Source: Topomyia yanbarensis (Eukaryota > Arthropoda > Insecta > Diptera > Culicidae). From it: a DNA stretch of 64,000 nt. Each line of letters begins with the position of its first letter. Within the stretch, counting starts at the first letter, position 1. The position numbers and the translations under genes were made by a program. The notes under the pieces were generated by a model that saw only the letters and a list, made by a program, of their open reading frames with translations, was not told where the DNA came from and ran no database searches. Below, piece after piece: positions 41,239-52,466 of the stretch. The stretch lies in NCBI RefSeq assembly GCF_030247195.1, contig NC_080672.1, positions 185,698,372-185,762,371 on the forward strand. The letters run 5' to 3'.

Positions 41239-43400
41239 TTACTTATGATTCCGAATAGATTCAAAGACATAAATACCAAAGTTTTGAGGCTTGCATTTTG
41301 AGATTTCAAGTAAAGTCGCTTTTGGGGTTTTGTTATTGGCATTTTTAAAATGGGGAAGATTAAGCAAACCAGTACAATTATCTCAATCTAATAAATTCGC
41401 AGAAATACAATTTTTTACAATAGTTCAATCTATCAACTGCGAATATTATAACAGATAATAATAAAATTCGAGAAATTGTTGAAGATTCTTCGGTTTGACG
41501 AATTTTATAATATTTCATGTTTTCTAAAATACATTTTCTTTTCGAAATTTTATTTAGTTTTAAGGAGGTAATTATTCTATATTTTTACATTAAAGTTTTT
41601 AGCTATTTCAAGCACTATCTAAAACACATATTTAAATTGTAACAGCAAACAATAATACCAGCTGGGATGTGTATTTATTCAGAGATTTCTAGGCCATTTT
41701 GAAATATTGATAGCGTTATGTAGCATACTCACAAATATTAATCTTTCAACAATTTGAACAGGTCGCATTATTCCTTTTTTATCTTTCTACAAAATGAATC
41801 AAGTATCCTGATTATAACGAAAATTTGTTAGTTCAATGTTTTTAAGGCGAACGAAGCACCATCGAATACAACGGAAACATTAGTACATATGCGTATTCAA
41901 AGTAATTGTCAGTTCATTGTAAATGTCAAACTGTCTTAGGTGGAATGAAAAGATACAATCTCAAACTCAAACATTTTTATGCGGGGGTTTAAATAAAAAA
42001 ATGCAATGTTTTGATAATTCAGAGAACGCACAAAATCAGATACCCACAAACTGGACACGTTTCGGTTGTTTATGAAAAACCCGCATAAATTGAAGAAATC
42101 GGACTGAAGATCCCCAAAATTCATAACGGTATTGTGGAAATCAGTATATATCAAACAGTTTTTTAAGTTCTGGAAATTCGTTTTCGCAATATGCACAATT
42201 AATTAAAAAAAAATTTATAGAATCATTTGACTAAACCATAACAAATAGTTTAAAAAATGTTTTATTTGAATCCGCGTTCCTTTATTTCATCTGGAGTGCT
42301 TGATACTTCCTACATCTTCTTAAAAATAAATTTTATATGAAAATTATATTCTTTAGAATAGCTTGTTGATAACTTTGCGATTCCAAAACTTTTTGAATAA
42401 AGGCTTCAATATTGAAGTCAAAGGCCACATATTCGAAATTGCGTGTCAGACGAGTGTCTCAGAAAATAGGTAATCTCTTAATCAAAATGCATTCAAGTAA
42501 GTTAAACACCTTATTTTCAAATTTTCCGACCACTTGCATCTAAAACTTATCTATTCTCAAAATAGTGGAACTTTGAATGTCCATGTGGAAAACGTAAATA
42601 TAAGGAAATCAATAAAAATTTCGAAAATTTGCTTTAAAAAGTTGAATAAATACGCATAAAAAGAGGCTTCAGCGTATTAGCAAATAGACGATCATTTGTG
42701 TAATATAACAATCATTCACAGTTGATTGATTGATTTGTTTATTGGGGCTTTAACCAAATGGTCTTTTGCCCGCTTTACAGTTTACAGTTAGCAATCAATG
42801 ATAATTGTGAAAGAATATGTAATATATTATAACACCATCGTTATATGCGTACATTAAAATCATATTAGCAGTTCAATGATATTACCAGAAGATATAATCT
42901 TGATATAAGTTTGCTTGCCTTGCTGATTGGGATATCACAAAAATAACACAGTGAGTAATAAATATCAACATGAGATATAAATTTGATAGTTTTCTGTTAT
43001 GTCGTTCTGATCGGGTTACGGGACCATATGATACTTTGACATCCAAACGGCAACCCACGGCTCCACGAAAACCTGTTCAGAAATGTCCGTTTCGAATTTT
43101 GAATTTTTCACGAATTTTGATACCCATATTGCCAGTATCCCATTGAAATTTACAAATGGTATTCCAATACCGGATCATTCTTCCGGAAACATCCGAAATC
43201 CCGACAACCAGATGAATTCATCCGGTTCATTTTCACAGAGTCTAAAAGTAGATGGATTTCTGACTCCAAAACAGCTAAAAGAGTCCAAATTGGTTAGAAA
43301 ATGCCGCAGTTATGAGCATTTCAGTTTTTGGATATCCGGGTGCTCTTGTCGGCTGTTACGGGGTAAAAAAAATCTAGTAGCCCTTGCTCAGGCCCCCGTT
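41239..43400. repeat. 2162 bp tandem duplication, unit 1
   Basis: The unit begins TTACTTATGATTCCGAATAG and ends GGCCCCCGTT. Unit 2 starts at 43401 and differs only by scattered single-base changes and one 3 bp insertion (in ACGACAATCTC near 44118). Only non-coding DNA is duplicated. Within it lies a minus-strand LINE-like tail near 42722-42790 (inverse reads GGGGCTTTAACC near CAATAAACAAATCAATC) and the dispersed-repeat block at 43100-43380. The small frames at 41936-42196 and 43083-43463 are not considered genes. Confidence 0.92.
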
Positions 43401-45360
43401 TTACTTATGATTCCGAATAGATTCAAAGACATAAATACCAAAGTTTTGAGGCTTGCATTTTGAGATTTCAAGTAAAGTCGCTTTTGGGGTTTTGTTATTG
43501 GCATTTTTAAAATGGGGAAGATTAAGCAAACCAGTACAATTATCTCAATCTAATAAATTCGCAGAAATACAATTTTTTACAATAGTTCAATCTATCAACT
43601 GCGAATATTATAACAGATAATAATAAAATTCGAGAAATTGTTGAAGATTCTTCGGTTTGACGAATTTTATAATATTTCATGTTTTCTAAAATACATTTTC
43701 TTTTCGAAATTTTATTTAGTTTTAAGGAGGTAATTATTCTATATTTTTACATTAAAGTTTTTAGCTATTTCAAGCACTATCTAAAACACATATTTAAATT
43801 GTAACAGCAAACAATAATACCAGCTGGGATGTGTATTTATTCAGAGATTTCTAGGCCATTTTGAAATATTGATAGCGTTATGTAGCATACTCACAAATAT
43901 TAATCTTTCAACAATTTGAACAGGTCGCATTATTCCTTTTTTATCTTTCTACAAAATGAATCAAGTATCCTGATTATAACGAAAATTTGTTAGTTCGATG
44001 TTTTTAAGGCGAACGAAGCACCATCGAATACAACGGAAACATTAGTACATATGCGTATTCAAAGTAATTGTCAGTTCATTGTAAATGTCAAACTGTCTTA
44101 GGTGGAATGAAAAGATACGACAATCTCAAACTCAAACATTTTTATGCGGGGGTTTAAATAAAAAAATGCAATGTTTTGATAATTCAGAGAACGCACAAAA
44201 TCAGATACCCACAAACTGGACACGTTTCGGTTGTTTATGAAAAACCCGCATAAATTGAAGAAATCGGACTGAAGATCCCCAAAATTCATAACGGTATTGT
44301 GGAAATCAGTATATATCAAACAGTTTTTTAAGTTCTGGAAATTCGTTTTCGCAATATGCACAATTAATTAAAAAAAAATTTATAGAATCATTTGACTAAA
44401 CCATAACAAATAGTTTAAAACATGTTTTATTTGAATCCGCGTTCCTTTATTTCATCTGGAGTGCTTGATACTTCCTACATCTTCTTAAAAATAAATTTTA
44501 TATGAAAATTATATTCTTTAGAATAGCTTGTTGATAACTTTGCGATTCCAAAACTTTTTGAATAAAGGCTTCAATATTGAAGCCAAAGGCCACATATTCG
44601 AAATTGCGTGTCAGACGAGTGTCTCAGAAAATAGGTAATCTCTTAATCAAAATGCATTCAAGTAAGTTAAACACCTTATTTTCAAATTTCCCGACCACTT
44701 GCATCTAAAACTTATCTATTCTCAAAATAGTGGAACTTTGAATGTCCATGTGGAAAACGTAAATATAAGGAAATCAATAAAAATTTCGAAAATTTGCTTT
44801 AAAAAGTTGAATAAATACGCATAAAAAGAGGCTTCAGCGTATTAGCAAATAGACGATCATTTGTGTAATATAACAATCATTCACAGTTGATTGATTGATT
44901 TGTTTATTGGGGCTTTAACCAAATGGTCTTTTGCCCGCTTTACAGTTTACAGTTAGCAATCAATGATAATTGTGAAAGAATATGTAATATATTACTGGTT
45001 CAGTGTATTTTCACCGATTAGTTGTTTGTGTTGATCGCTCCAGTTATTTTTTTAATATTTGACGTGATTTGTGCCGTTTAATCGTCGTTTATCGTATCAG
45101 TCGATCTTAAATTTTGTTTGCGCCCTTGGTATTGTGAAGTTTTAAAGTGTTTTCTACAAATTTTGTTTTGTGTCGTGAAAAAGTCCAGTGAAAATCGAGA
45201 TTGTTTTCATCACCGGACCTGTGTGTAATTACCCACAAAAAATTCACGCGCTCATTTCGCCATCTGCACGCGAGTAGAGGAAAGTATTTCCCACCTTAAC
45301 TTGGCGCACAGTGAGACGAAAACGAAAAGTCGGATCTAGGGCGGGTAGAAAATCGGCATT

Positions 45361-46239
45361 ATGACAAGTGCATGCGATCACTTCGCGAAAACCGTCAAAT
45401 CGGACGATGACTTTATCGAGTGCATGGGATTTTGCAAAAATGTGGTGCATATGCAGTGCGGTAAACAACTCAACAAGCCGTTCTTGAAAAAACTTGCCGA
45501 AAATCCAAATTTATTTTGGATGTGCAATGAATGTGTCAAGTTGATGAAGTTTGCTCGCTTTCGCGACACCGTTTCCTCGCTTGGATGTGTTATCGCTGCT
45601 ATCGCTGGGAAAACGGATGACGTCTGTGCTGAACTAAAGGCAGAGTTATCAAAAAATAACCAGCAAATTTCGCACCTCGCCAGAAAGGTTTCAACAGCCA
45701 CTCCAGTCCGGCCAAATTCCGGTACATCTCGACCACCTCAGAAACGTCGTCGCGAGGATGGTCCTGATCCGAGCAGTATTCTTGTCGGCGGTCGAAAGCT
45801 AGTCGATAATAGCAACATTCTCACGGTTCCTCCTCCCACTCCGTTGCTCTGGATGTATCTTTCCCGCTTTCATCCCAGCGTTAGCAAGGAGACAGTCGAA
45901 AAAATGTCCAAAGAAGGGCTAAACTGCAACGAGGAAATAAAGGTCATTCCGCTTGTTAAAAAAGGCATAGACGTCAGTACTCTGAACTTCATATCTTTCA
46001 AAGTTGGAGTTCACCCAAAGTACCGTGAAGCAGCTCTTAACCCTGACACATGGCCGCAAGGCATATTGTTCAGGGAATTTGAGGATAGCCGTACCCAGAA
46101 CATTTGGTGCCCACCGACTGATTTTCCTACGCCTTCGGAAGCCGCATGTATTCCGCTAAGTCAACCCGGCCCATCAACCCTACAGAGGACTCCGCAACGA
46201 TTGGCAATGCCACTATACCAAGCTACACCGCCATTGTGA
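45361..46239 (+). CDS. CR1-like ORF1 (PHD-finger gag)
   Basis: A 292-residue RNA-binding protein expected to coat the element's RNA. Residues 5-60 form a Cys/His-rich PHD-like finger (CDHF, ECMGFCKNVVHMQCG, WMCNEC). A helical region at about 70-115 (AELKAELSKNNQQISHL) could form a coiled coil. A basic nuclear-signal-like patch PPQKRRR follows at about 125, and a second folded part at about 160-240 (WMYLSRFHPSVSKETV, FKVGVHPKYREAALNP) resembles the C-terminal domain of PHD-type gags. The Pro-rich tail ends at TGA 46237-46239. Start chosen at the first ATG in good context before the finger. Confidence 0.85.
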   Translation: MTSACDHFAKTVKSDDDFIECMGFCKNVVHMQCGKQLNKPFLKKLAENPNLFWMCNECVKLMKFARFRDTVSSLGCVIAAIAGKTDDVCAELKAELSKNNQQISHLARKVSTATPVRPNSGTSRPPQKRRREDGPDPSSILVGGRKLVDNSNILTVPPPTPLLWMYLSRFHPSVSKETVEKMSKEGLNCNEEIKVIPLVKKGIDVSTLNFISFKVGVHPKYREAALNPDTWPQGILFREFEDSRTQNIWCPPTDFPTPSEAACIPLSQPGPSTLQRTPQRLAMPLYQATPPL

Positions 46240-46249
46240 AGGAGTGTCG

Positions 46250-46790
46250 ACGCTGATCGCATACTGGGACGCAATGCAGTTGGCACAATGGAAGCCCTCG
46301 ATCCCCCCGCTACAGTCGAGCCCTTGCAGCCAGCGTTCAGCAGTCGTCCCGGTCCTGTATGTGTGGGTGGAGAAGGGGTCTTCCAAGCCGCCTTTCTCGG
46401 CAAGTATTATACAAATTGTAACGATACAACGGTTAAACCGATTCACGCTTCTAGTTCATCGTCCAACACTCGCCGTAAGCTACTACCGTCCCGTTCCTGC
46501 TCTCCGCATCGCTCCATCGGGGTTCAACGCATACTGGGACGCACCGCAGTTGGCACTATGGAAGCCCTCGAGCCCCCCGCCACAGTCGAGCAATTGCAGC
46601 CAGCGATCATCAGTCGTCCCGGTCCTGTGTGTGGGATGGGTGAAAGGGTCTTCCAACCCGCCACAAATGGCAAGTATACATCTGATCCGAACACTTCAAG
46701 CGCTGATGTATTCTTCGCTTCCAGTAATTTGCCTTTTGCTCTAACATCTTGTGACGAGATGTCAACTATTTCTGTCGCCGATGATGATCG
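46250..46790 (+). repeat. 270 bp tandem duplication in the ORF1-ORF2 junction
   Basis: The block with CGCATACTGGGACGCA, then ATGGAAGCCCTCGA, occurs at 46258/46288 and again at 46528/46558. The period of 270 bp is divisible by three, so both copies stay in frame, giving MEALDPPATVEPLQP and MEALEPPATVEQLQP. The fragment at 19455-19840 has one copy plus a further 27 bp doubling. Confidence 0.88.
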
Positions 46791-49731
46791 CTGCATTCTG
46801 GAGCGCGATGCAGTTGATTCGCCCTCTGCAGAACCTGATCCGTCATCCAATAACATCGAGATTTACTACCAGAATGTTGGTGGCTTAAATTCATCAACGG
46901 ACAGCTATTTGCTCGCGACCACGGGCTGCTGTTATGACGTCATCGCCTTAACCGAGACGTGGCTCAACAACCGTACTCTGTCTCAGCAGGTGTTTGGTTC
47001 AACATTTGATGTCTTCCGCTGTGATCGCAATGCCCTCAACAGCCGCAAGACATCAGGTGGTGGTGTACTCATCGCCGTTCGCCATGGTATAAAAGCCCGA
47101 GTGATCAACGATGAGCGGTGGGAGAGCTCCGAGCAAGTGTGGATATCAGTGAAACTTGCCGATCGCAATCTCTTCCTGTGTGTCGTGTATTTTCCACCTG
47201 ACCGAATTCGTGATTACAGCCTGATCGATGTACATCTTTCCTCCGTTTCTTTCATCACCTCGATCGCTGCCCCATCTGATGATATTGTTATACTGGGCGA
47301 CTTTAACTTACCTGGCTTGACCTGGTGCCCAGCAAGTAATGGATTTCTACGATTGGATATCGAAAAATCTGTGCTTATCAACAATGCCAGTTGTATCTTG
47401 GACAACTACAGTAGCGCAACTCTTCGGCAAATTAATAATATCATCAACGAGAACGGACGTACATTGGACCTCTGCTTTGTAAGTGCCCGGGACTACGCTC
47501 CGTACTGCTGCGCCGCTCCGACACCTTTAGTTCAGCATGTGCGCCATCATCCCCCACTACATCTTGGACTCGCTGGTAACCTAGGAGTGAGTTTTGAAGA
47601 CGTCTCAAGCTCTATCGTCTACGATTTTAAAAACGCTGACTACGACAGCATCGTTAGCACGCTGTTGGATATAAACTGGGACGAAAATCTTAACAATGAT
47701 GACGCGAACGAAGCAGCGATGACGTTTTCTAATATTCTTAACTACCTAATCGACCGTCATGTGCCAAAACGAACAGTCAGCACAAATCAACACCCTCCCT
47801 GGCAATCAACAGTGCTTAGACGATTAAAAACTGCCAAACGAGCCGCATTTAAAAAGTTCTCGAAGCATAAGACACTTGCATTACGAAACTACTACTTTCA
47901 ACTCAACCACGAATACAAACAGCAAAGCAGACGTGCCTTTTTTAGATATCAGCGAAACGTCGAACGTCAACTGAAATCCAAGCCCAAGTCGTTTTGGAAA
48001 TATGTGAACGAGCAGCGAAAAGAATCCGGGTTACCATCTTGTATGTCATTAAATGGAGTTTTAGGCACCGACACTAAGGAAATTTGCCAATTGTTTTCCG
48101 ACAAATTTTCAAGCGTTTTTTCCGACGAGAACCTTTCCCCACAACAAGTCGCTGCCGCTTCAAATCTAACTCCTTCTCTAGGACGAACCATCAACCGAAT
48201 TTGTGTCGATAATGCTGCCATTCTTGCAGCAAATTCCAAGCTGAAAGCATCTAGTTCCCCGGGTCCAGATGGCGTTCCTTCGATTTTTGTCAAAAAGTGC
48301 ATCAGCGGGCTTCTTGAACCACTTCGGCGAGTCTTTGTGCTATCACTCAATACTGGAACATTCCCTTCCTGCTGGAAAGCAGCGCACATGTTTCCAGTTC
48401 ACAAAAAAGGAAACAAATCGAACATTGACAATTATCGAGGAATCTCGTGTTTAAGTGCAGTATCAAAACTATTCGAGCTGGTTGTCTTAGACCCTCTTTT
48501 CTTTCACTGCAAACACTACATTGCAGACGATCAACACGGATTTATGCCTAAACGATCGACAACGACTAACCTGCTCTCGTTCACAACATATGCAATGGAT
48601 GGATTCGCTGACGGATTGCAAACCGATGCTATTTACATGGATCTATCTGCGGCCTTCGACAAAATCAATCATGATATCGCAATAGCGAAGCTGGACAAAC
48701 TCGGTATTCATGGACAACTTCTGCGCTGGTTTCGTTCCTACCTCGATGGAAGGCAACTTCAAATCAGCATTAAGGACTGTCTATCTACACCATTCTTCGC
48801 TACATCCGGCATCCCACAAGGAAGCCATCTCGGTCCAATGATATTCCTCCTCTACTTTAATGACGTCAACATCAAATTACAAGGACCCCGCCTTTCTTTT
48901 GCCGACGACATGAAAATTTTTCAACAAATACGGGATAAAACCGATGCCGAGCTTCTTCAGAGGGAATTGGACAGCTTTAGTACGTGGTGTGATCTAAACA
49001 GAATGGTTTTAAACCCGAGCAAATGCTCAATCGTTACGTTCACGCGGAAACGCCATCCGATTCAGTTTAACTACCATCTCTTCGACTCGAGTATTCCAAG
49101 ACACTCTAACGTCAAGGATCTCGGAGTCATCATGGATTCGGCACTAACGTTCAAACCACATACATCATCCATTGTGGATAAGGCTTCAAGACAGCTTGGG
49201 TTCATCTTCCGAATAGCGAAAAACTTTAAGGACGTATACTGTTTAAAATCTCTCTATTGTGCGCTGGTTCGCTCAACACTGGAATATTGTTCTGCTGTTT
49301 GGAACCCTTACTACCAGAACGGTGTCGACAGAATCGAGGCCGTCCAACGCCGGTTCATACGCTTTGCACTCCGACATCTTCCTTGGCAAAACAGATTTCA
49401 GCTGCCGAGCTACGAAAACCGTTGTCAGTTAATACAGCTCGATACTCTAAGCATCCGGAGGGACTGCTCTCGAGCCCTGTTCGTCTCGGACTTACTGTCT
49501 GCCAGGGTGGATTGCCCTACAATCCTCGGACGCCTCGATCTTCAAGCTCGCGTTCGAGCTCTGCGCAATAACTCTCTTCTGCGAGTCCCATTCAGGAGAA
49601 CTAACTATGGGCGCCAGGGCGCTGTTACCGGACTCCAGCGTGTGTTTAACAGTGTGGCGACGGCGTTTGACTTCAACCTGACAAGGAATTCGATAAAAAC
49701 TAAAATAATTCGTATTCTGAAATGTAATTAG
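46288..49731 (+). CDS. CR1-like ORF2 (endonuclease and reverse transcriptase)
   Basis: Up to 1147 residues. The open frame begins at 46288, but the enzyme part begins after the Met at residue 158 (46759, MSTISVADD). That Met may be the real start, since the first 157 residues are the duplicated leader. Endonuclease at about 190-430: IYYQNVGGLNS, LTETWLNN, ILGDFNLPG. Reverse transcriptase at about 640-920: SSPGPDGVPSIF, NYRGISCLSAVS, DQHGFMPKRSTTTNLL, YMDLSAAFDKINH, SGIPQGSHLGP and LSFADDMKIF with the catalytic Asp pair. A C-terminal thumb follows, with LYCALVRSTLEYCSAVW. No RNase H. No stop and no frameshift is seen, so the copy may be active or very young. Confidence 0.88.
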   Translation: MEALDPPATVEPLQPAFSSRPGPVCVGGEGVFQAAFLGKYYTNCNDTTVKPIHASSSSSNTRRKLLPSRSCSPHRSIGVQRILGRTAVGTMEALEPPATVEQLQPAIISRPGPVCGMGERVFQPATNGKYTSDPNTSSADVFFASSNLPFALTSCDEMSTISVADDDRCILERDAVDSPSAEPDPSSNNIEIYYQNVGGLNSSTDSYLLATTGCCYDVIALTETWLNNRTLSQQVFGSTFDVFRCDRNALNSRKTSGGGVLIAVRHGIKARVINDERWESSEQVWISVKLADRNLFLCVVYFPPDRIRDYSLIDVHLSSVSFITSIAAPSDDIVILGDFNLPGLTWCPASNGFLRLDIEKSVLINNASCILDNYSSATLRQINNIINENGRTLDLCFVSARDYAPYCCAAPTPLVQHVRHHPPLHLGLAGNLGVSFEDVSSSIVYDFKNADYDSIVSTLLDINWDENLNNDDANEAAMTFSNILNYLIDRHVPKRTVSTNQHPPWQSTVLRRLKTAKRAAFKKFSKHKTLALRNYYFQLNHEYKQQSRRAFFRYQRNVERQLKSKPKSFWKYVNEQRKESGLPSCMSLNGVLGTDTKEICQLFSDKFSSVFSDENLSPQQVAAASNLTPSLGRTINRICVDNAAILAANSKLKASSSPGPDGVPSIFVKKCISGLLEPLRRVFVLSLNTGTFPSCWKAAHMFPVHKKGNKSNIDNYRGISCLSAVSKLFELVVLDPLFFHCKHYIADDQHGFMPKRSTTTNLLSFTTYAMDGFADGLQTDAIYMDLSAAFDKINHDIAIAKLDKLGIHGQLLRWFRSYLDGRQLQISIKDCLSTPFFATSGIPQGSHLGPMIFLLYFNDVNIKLQGPRLSFADDMKIFQQIRDKTDAELLQRELDSFSTWCDLNRMVLNPSKCSIVTFTRKRHPIQFNYHLFDSSIPRHSNVKDLGVIMDSALTFKPHTSSIVDKASRQLGFIFRIAKNFKDVYCLKSLYCALVRSTLEYCSAVWNPYYQNGVDRIEAVQRRFIRFALRHLPWQNRFQLPSYENRCQLIQLDTLSIRRDCSRALFVSDLLSARVDCPTILGRLDLQARVRALRNNSLLRVPFRRTNYGRQGAVTGLQRVFNSVATAFDFNLTRNSIKTKIIRILKCN

Positions 49732-50366
49732 TTTAAGTAACCACCATTGGGGCCAAGGGGTCTGTTGGTGACGGTACAACAAATAAACAAATAAACAAAC
49801 ACCATCGTTATATGCGTACATTAAAATCATATTAGCAGTTCAATGATATTACCAGAAGATATAATCTTGATATAAGTTTGCTTGCCTTGCTGATTGGGAT
49901 ATCACAAAAATAACACAGTGAGTAATAAATATCAACATGAGATATAAATTTGATAGTTTTCTGTTATGTCGTTCTGATCGGGTTACGGGACCATATGATA
50001 CTTTGACATCCAAACGGCAACCCACGGCTCCACGAAAACCTGTTCAGAAATGTCCGTTTCGAATTTTGAATTTTTCACGAATTTTGATACCCATATTGCC
50101 AGTATCCCATTGAAATTTACAAATGGTATTCCAATACCGGATCATTCTTCCGGAAACATCCGAAATCCCGACAACCAGATGAATTCATCCGGTTCATTTT
50201 CACAGAGTCTAAAAGTAGATGGATTTCTGACTCCAAAACAGCTAAAAGAGTCCAAATTGGTTAGAAAATGCCGCAGTTATGAGCATTTCAGTTTTTGGAT
50301 ATCCGGGTGCTCTTGTCGGCTGTTACGGGGTAAAAAAATCTAGCAGCCCTTGCTCAGGCCCCCGTT

Positions 50367-50429
50367 TTCCACATAATCAATTTTATTCCCCAAAACGCTA
50401 AGCTTGGGGATGTTCTAAGATGTGTTACT
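50367..50429. repeat. Dispersed repeat flank with I-group target site
   Basis: It contains GATGTTCTAAGATGTGTTAC, related to 18450 and 56060. AGATGTGTTACT (50418-50429) and AGATGTGCTACT (55992-56003) are the 12 bp target duplication, with one mismatch, of I-group copy 2. Confidence 0.75.
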
Positions 50430-50629
50430 CATAGCAGTTTTTGCAACCGACCGAGACGGTTGTGCCTCCAGGTGGAAGGTTTTGTTCTCGAGAGAGTGAC
50501 GGAGTGCGAGACGCTGTATGCGTTATTGTGGGAGAGAGAGAGAGAGAGACCAGCTTGTTAAGTGTGAGTCGACAGTTGATACGTCGGAGGCGTGGTCAAC
50601 GGCATCCTCGACAAGTGGTGTTTTGACAG

Positions 50630-50996
50630 CAAACCGCGGGTAGACGAATTTGCCTACCGCGGTGGAAGAAATCGACAGTGATCGTGCATGTACACACAGA
50701 AAAAAATATAGTGTATTGGTGTCGTCGGGCAATTCTAATCGACGAGAGGGAAGCGTCACAGGTAGACTCATTTGCTCTATTTGTCTACCGCAGAAGTGGT
50801 ACGACGAATAAGGAAAACAAGTGGCACCGAAAAGTACTGCATCGACAGTGGGATTTTCGCAGCAAGCCACAGGTAGCCACATTTGTCTACCGAGGTGGTG
50901 GCAACAGAGAGAGCGCGCTTGTGGTGGTGATACCGACGAGCAGCTTAATCGGAGAGAGTTTTGAAGTGTTGCAGGTAGGACTATTTCTCTACTGAA
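50630..50996 (+). repeat. 5'UTR repeats of I-group copy 2
   Basis: Four spaced copies of a motif of the type GGTAGAC..ATTTG..CTACCG occur near 50637, 50760, 50871 and 50971, about 110 bp apart, each preceded by GACAG or CACAG text. They are unrelated in sequence to the monomers of copy 1. A promoter role is inferred from position. Confidence 0.7.
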
Positions 50997-51167
50997 GAAG
51001 CAACGCGACGAAGAAGGACAGCAAGTGTCACATTGTCAAACAACGGGCACCGAGATTACAACGTAACACATGAGGTGTGTTCTACCGGTGTCTTCGTCAC
51101 CTAATAGATAGCAGATAATAGGTATATTTTTCATTCCTTTTTGTGATAGTTTTTCTTACTAGGTAAA

Positions 51168-52466
51168 ATGGATGAAGAGATTGGAGAACGAGTAACAGAC
51201 CCTCCCCCTAAGCCTTCTGCTGAAAATGTAAATCCGACTAGAATTAAAATTTACCCAGAGTCGTCAACGGGACCATGGATTGTATTTATTAGGCGTAAAG
51301 CAAAGGCGCTAAATATCATTCAAATTTCTAAAGATTTGACTTCGCGATTCTCGGATGTAAAAGAGATCGTCAAAGTTAATAAAGATAAAATACGCATTGT
51401 CGTTGGTAGTCTCAAACAAGCCAATGCAATTGCTTCTTGCGAGCTTTTTACGCGTGAATATAGAGCGTATATTCCTTCAAAGGAAATTGAAATTGATGGG
51501 GTCATCACAGAGTCGAGTTTGACTGTTGATGACTTAGTTAAGCATGGGGTTGGTCGTTTCAAAGACACCATACTTAAAGACGTAAAAATACTTGAATGCA
51601 AGCAATTGCATTCAGTATCACACGAAGGAGATAAAAAAGTTTATCGACTGTCTGACTCATTTCGAGTGACTTTCGCTGGGTGCTGCCCAACTATGTCATT
51701 ATCGATAAGATTCGTCTCCCTGTTCGCCTTTTTATCCCTCGTGTAATGAATTGCCTTAATTGCAAACAGCTTGGCCACACAGCCACTTACTGTTCCAATA
51801 AGGCACGGTGTGGCAAATGTGGGGCTCATCAAGAGAATACATGCAATGAAAATTCAGATAAATGTTTAATGTGCGGAGAAAACTCGCATGAGCTCCCTGC
51901 ATGCCCCATTTATAAATTGCGTGAGGATAAAATTAAACGATCCTTGAAGGAGAGGTCTAAGCGCTCCTATGCAGAAATGTTGAAAAATGCTACCCCTAAA
52001 CCCATCTTCTTAGAAAACACTTACACATCTCTATTTTCGGAACAGTCTGACTCTGACGGAGCGTGCATCATTTGTTTTACCCGGAAATTCCAGAAAAAGA
52101 AAACAGTCTTCTATTCCCAAGCTGCCAAGAAAGGGCTTTAAAATTTCTCCACCAATAGATAAACTGCGCCCAAAACCGAAAAATTCCGATTCAAAACCGA
52201 AATCAATTCCGCCCGGTTTTGGGAACGTACAATCCAAACAGAACACCATTACTGGAAATAATAAAATTTCGACTTCCTCTGAGCCTCAGCCGGGGGTAGG
52301 ATTATTGAAATTTTCTGAAATTGTTGATTGGATTTTTAAAGCATTCAATATTTCTGAACCACTAAAGAGTATACTTTCAGCTTTCCTCCCAACAATTAGA
52401 ACATTTTTAGAGCAGCTGATTGCTCAATGGCCCATCCTTGCAGCAATTATATCTTTCAATGGTTAA
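51168..52466 (+). pseudogene. I-group ORF1, copy 2, frameshifted
   Basis: It starts MDEEIGERVTDPPPK and follows the copy 1 gag to about residue 170 (FRVTFAG), where bases lost near 51681 change the frame. It continues in frame 2 through the knuckles CLNCKQLGHTATYC, CGKCGAHQENTC (one residue short) and CLMCGENSHELPAC to about 52065, then shifts again and ends at TAA 52464-52466. It cannot give a full protein. Confidence 0.85.

Larger units (their letters stand above)
44995..49797 (+). mobile_element. CR1-like non-LTR retrotransposon, copy 2, both ORFs open
   Basis: The exact borders come from comparison with unit 1 at about 42840, where ATATATTATAACACC is uninterrupted. The insertion lies after ATATATTA with no target duplication and a loss of at most one base. 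The 5' end is CTGGTTCAGTGTATTTTC, with a TCAGT that resembles an insect initiator. The 3' end is an AAATAAAC repeat (49781-49797), not a long poly-A. ORF1 and ORF2 are both open. Length 4.8 kb. CR1 clade is inferred from the PHD-type ORF1, missing RNase H and repeat tail. Confidence 0.9.
43401..50366. repeat. 2162 bp tandem duplication, unit 2 (carries CR1 insertion)
   Basis: Left part 43401-44994 and right part 49798-50366 together equal unit 1. The CR1-like element fills the gap. After 50366 the sequences of the two unit ends diverge, which marks the end of the duplicated segment. Confidence 0.92.

Noticed and set aside
41936..44361. Identical minus-strand frames in both duplication units (MHIAKTNFQN...)
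   Set aside because: The identity follows from the 2.16 kb duplication. The frame is short, AT-rich and without motif; a 3 bp insertion in unit 2 is tolerated by chance.
43083..50343. Paired 96-126 codon frames starting MSVSNFEFFTNFD
   Set aside because: They lie in a dispersed non-coding repeat that also occurs, with stops, at 3.3 and 18.2 kb.
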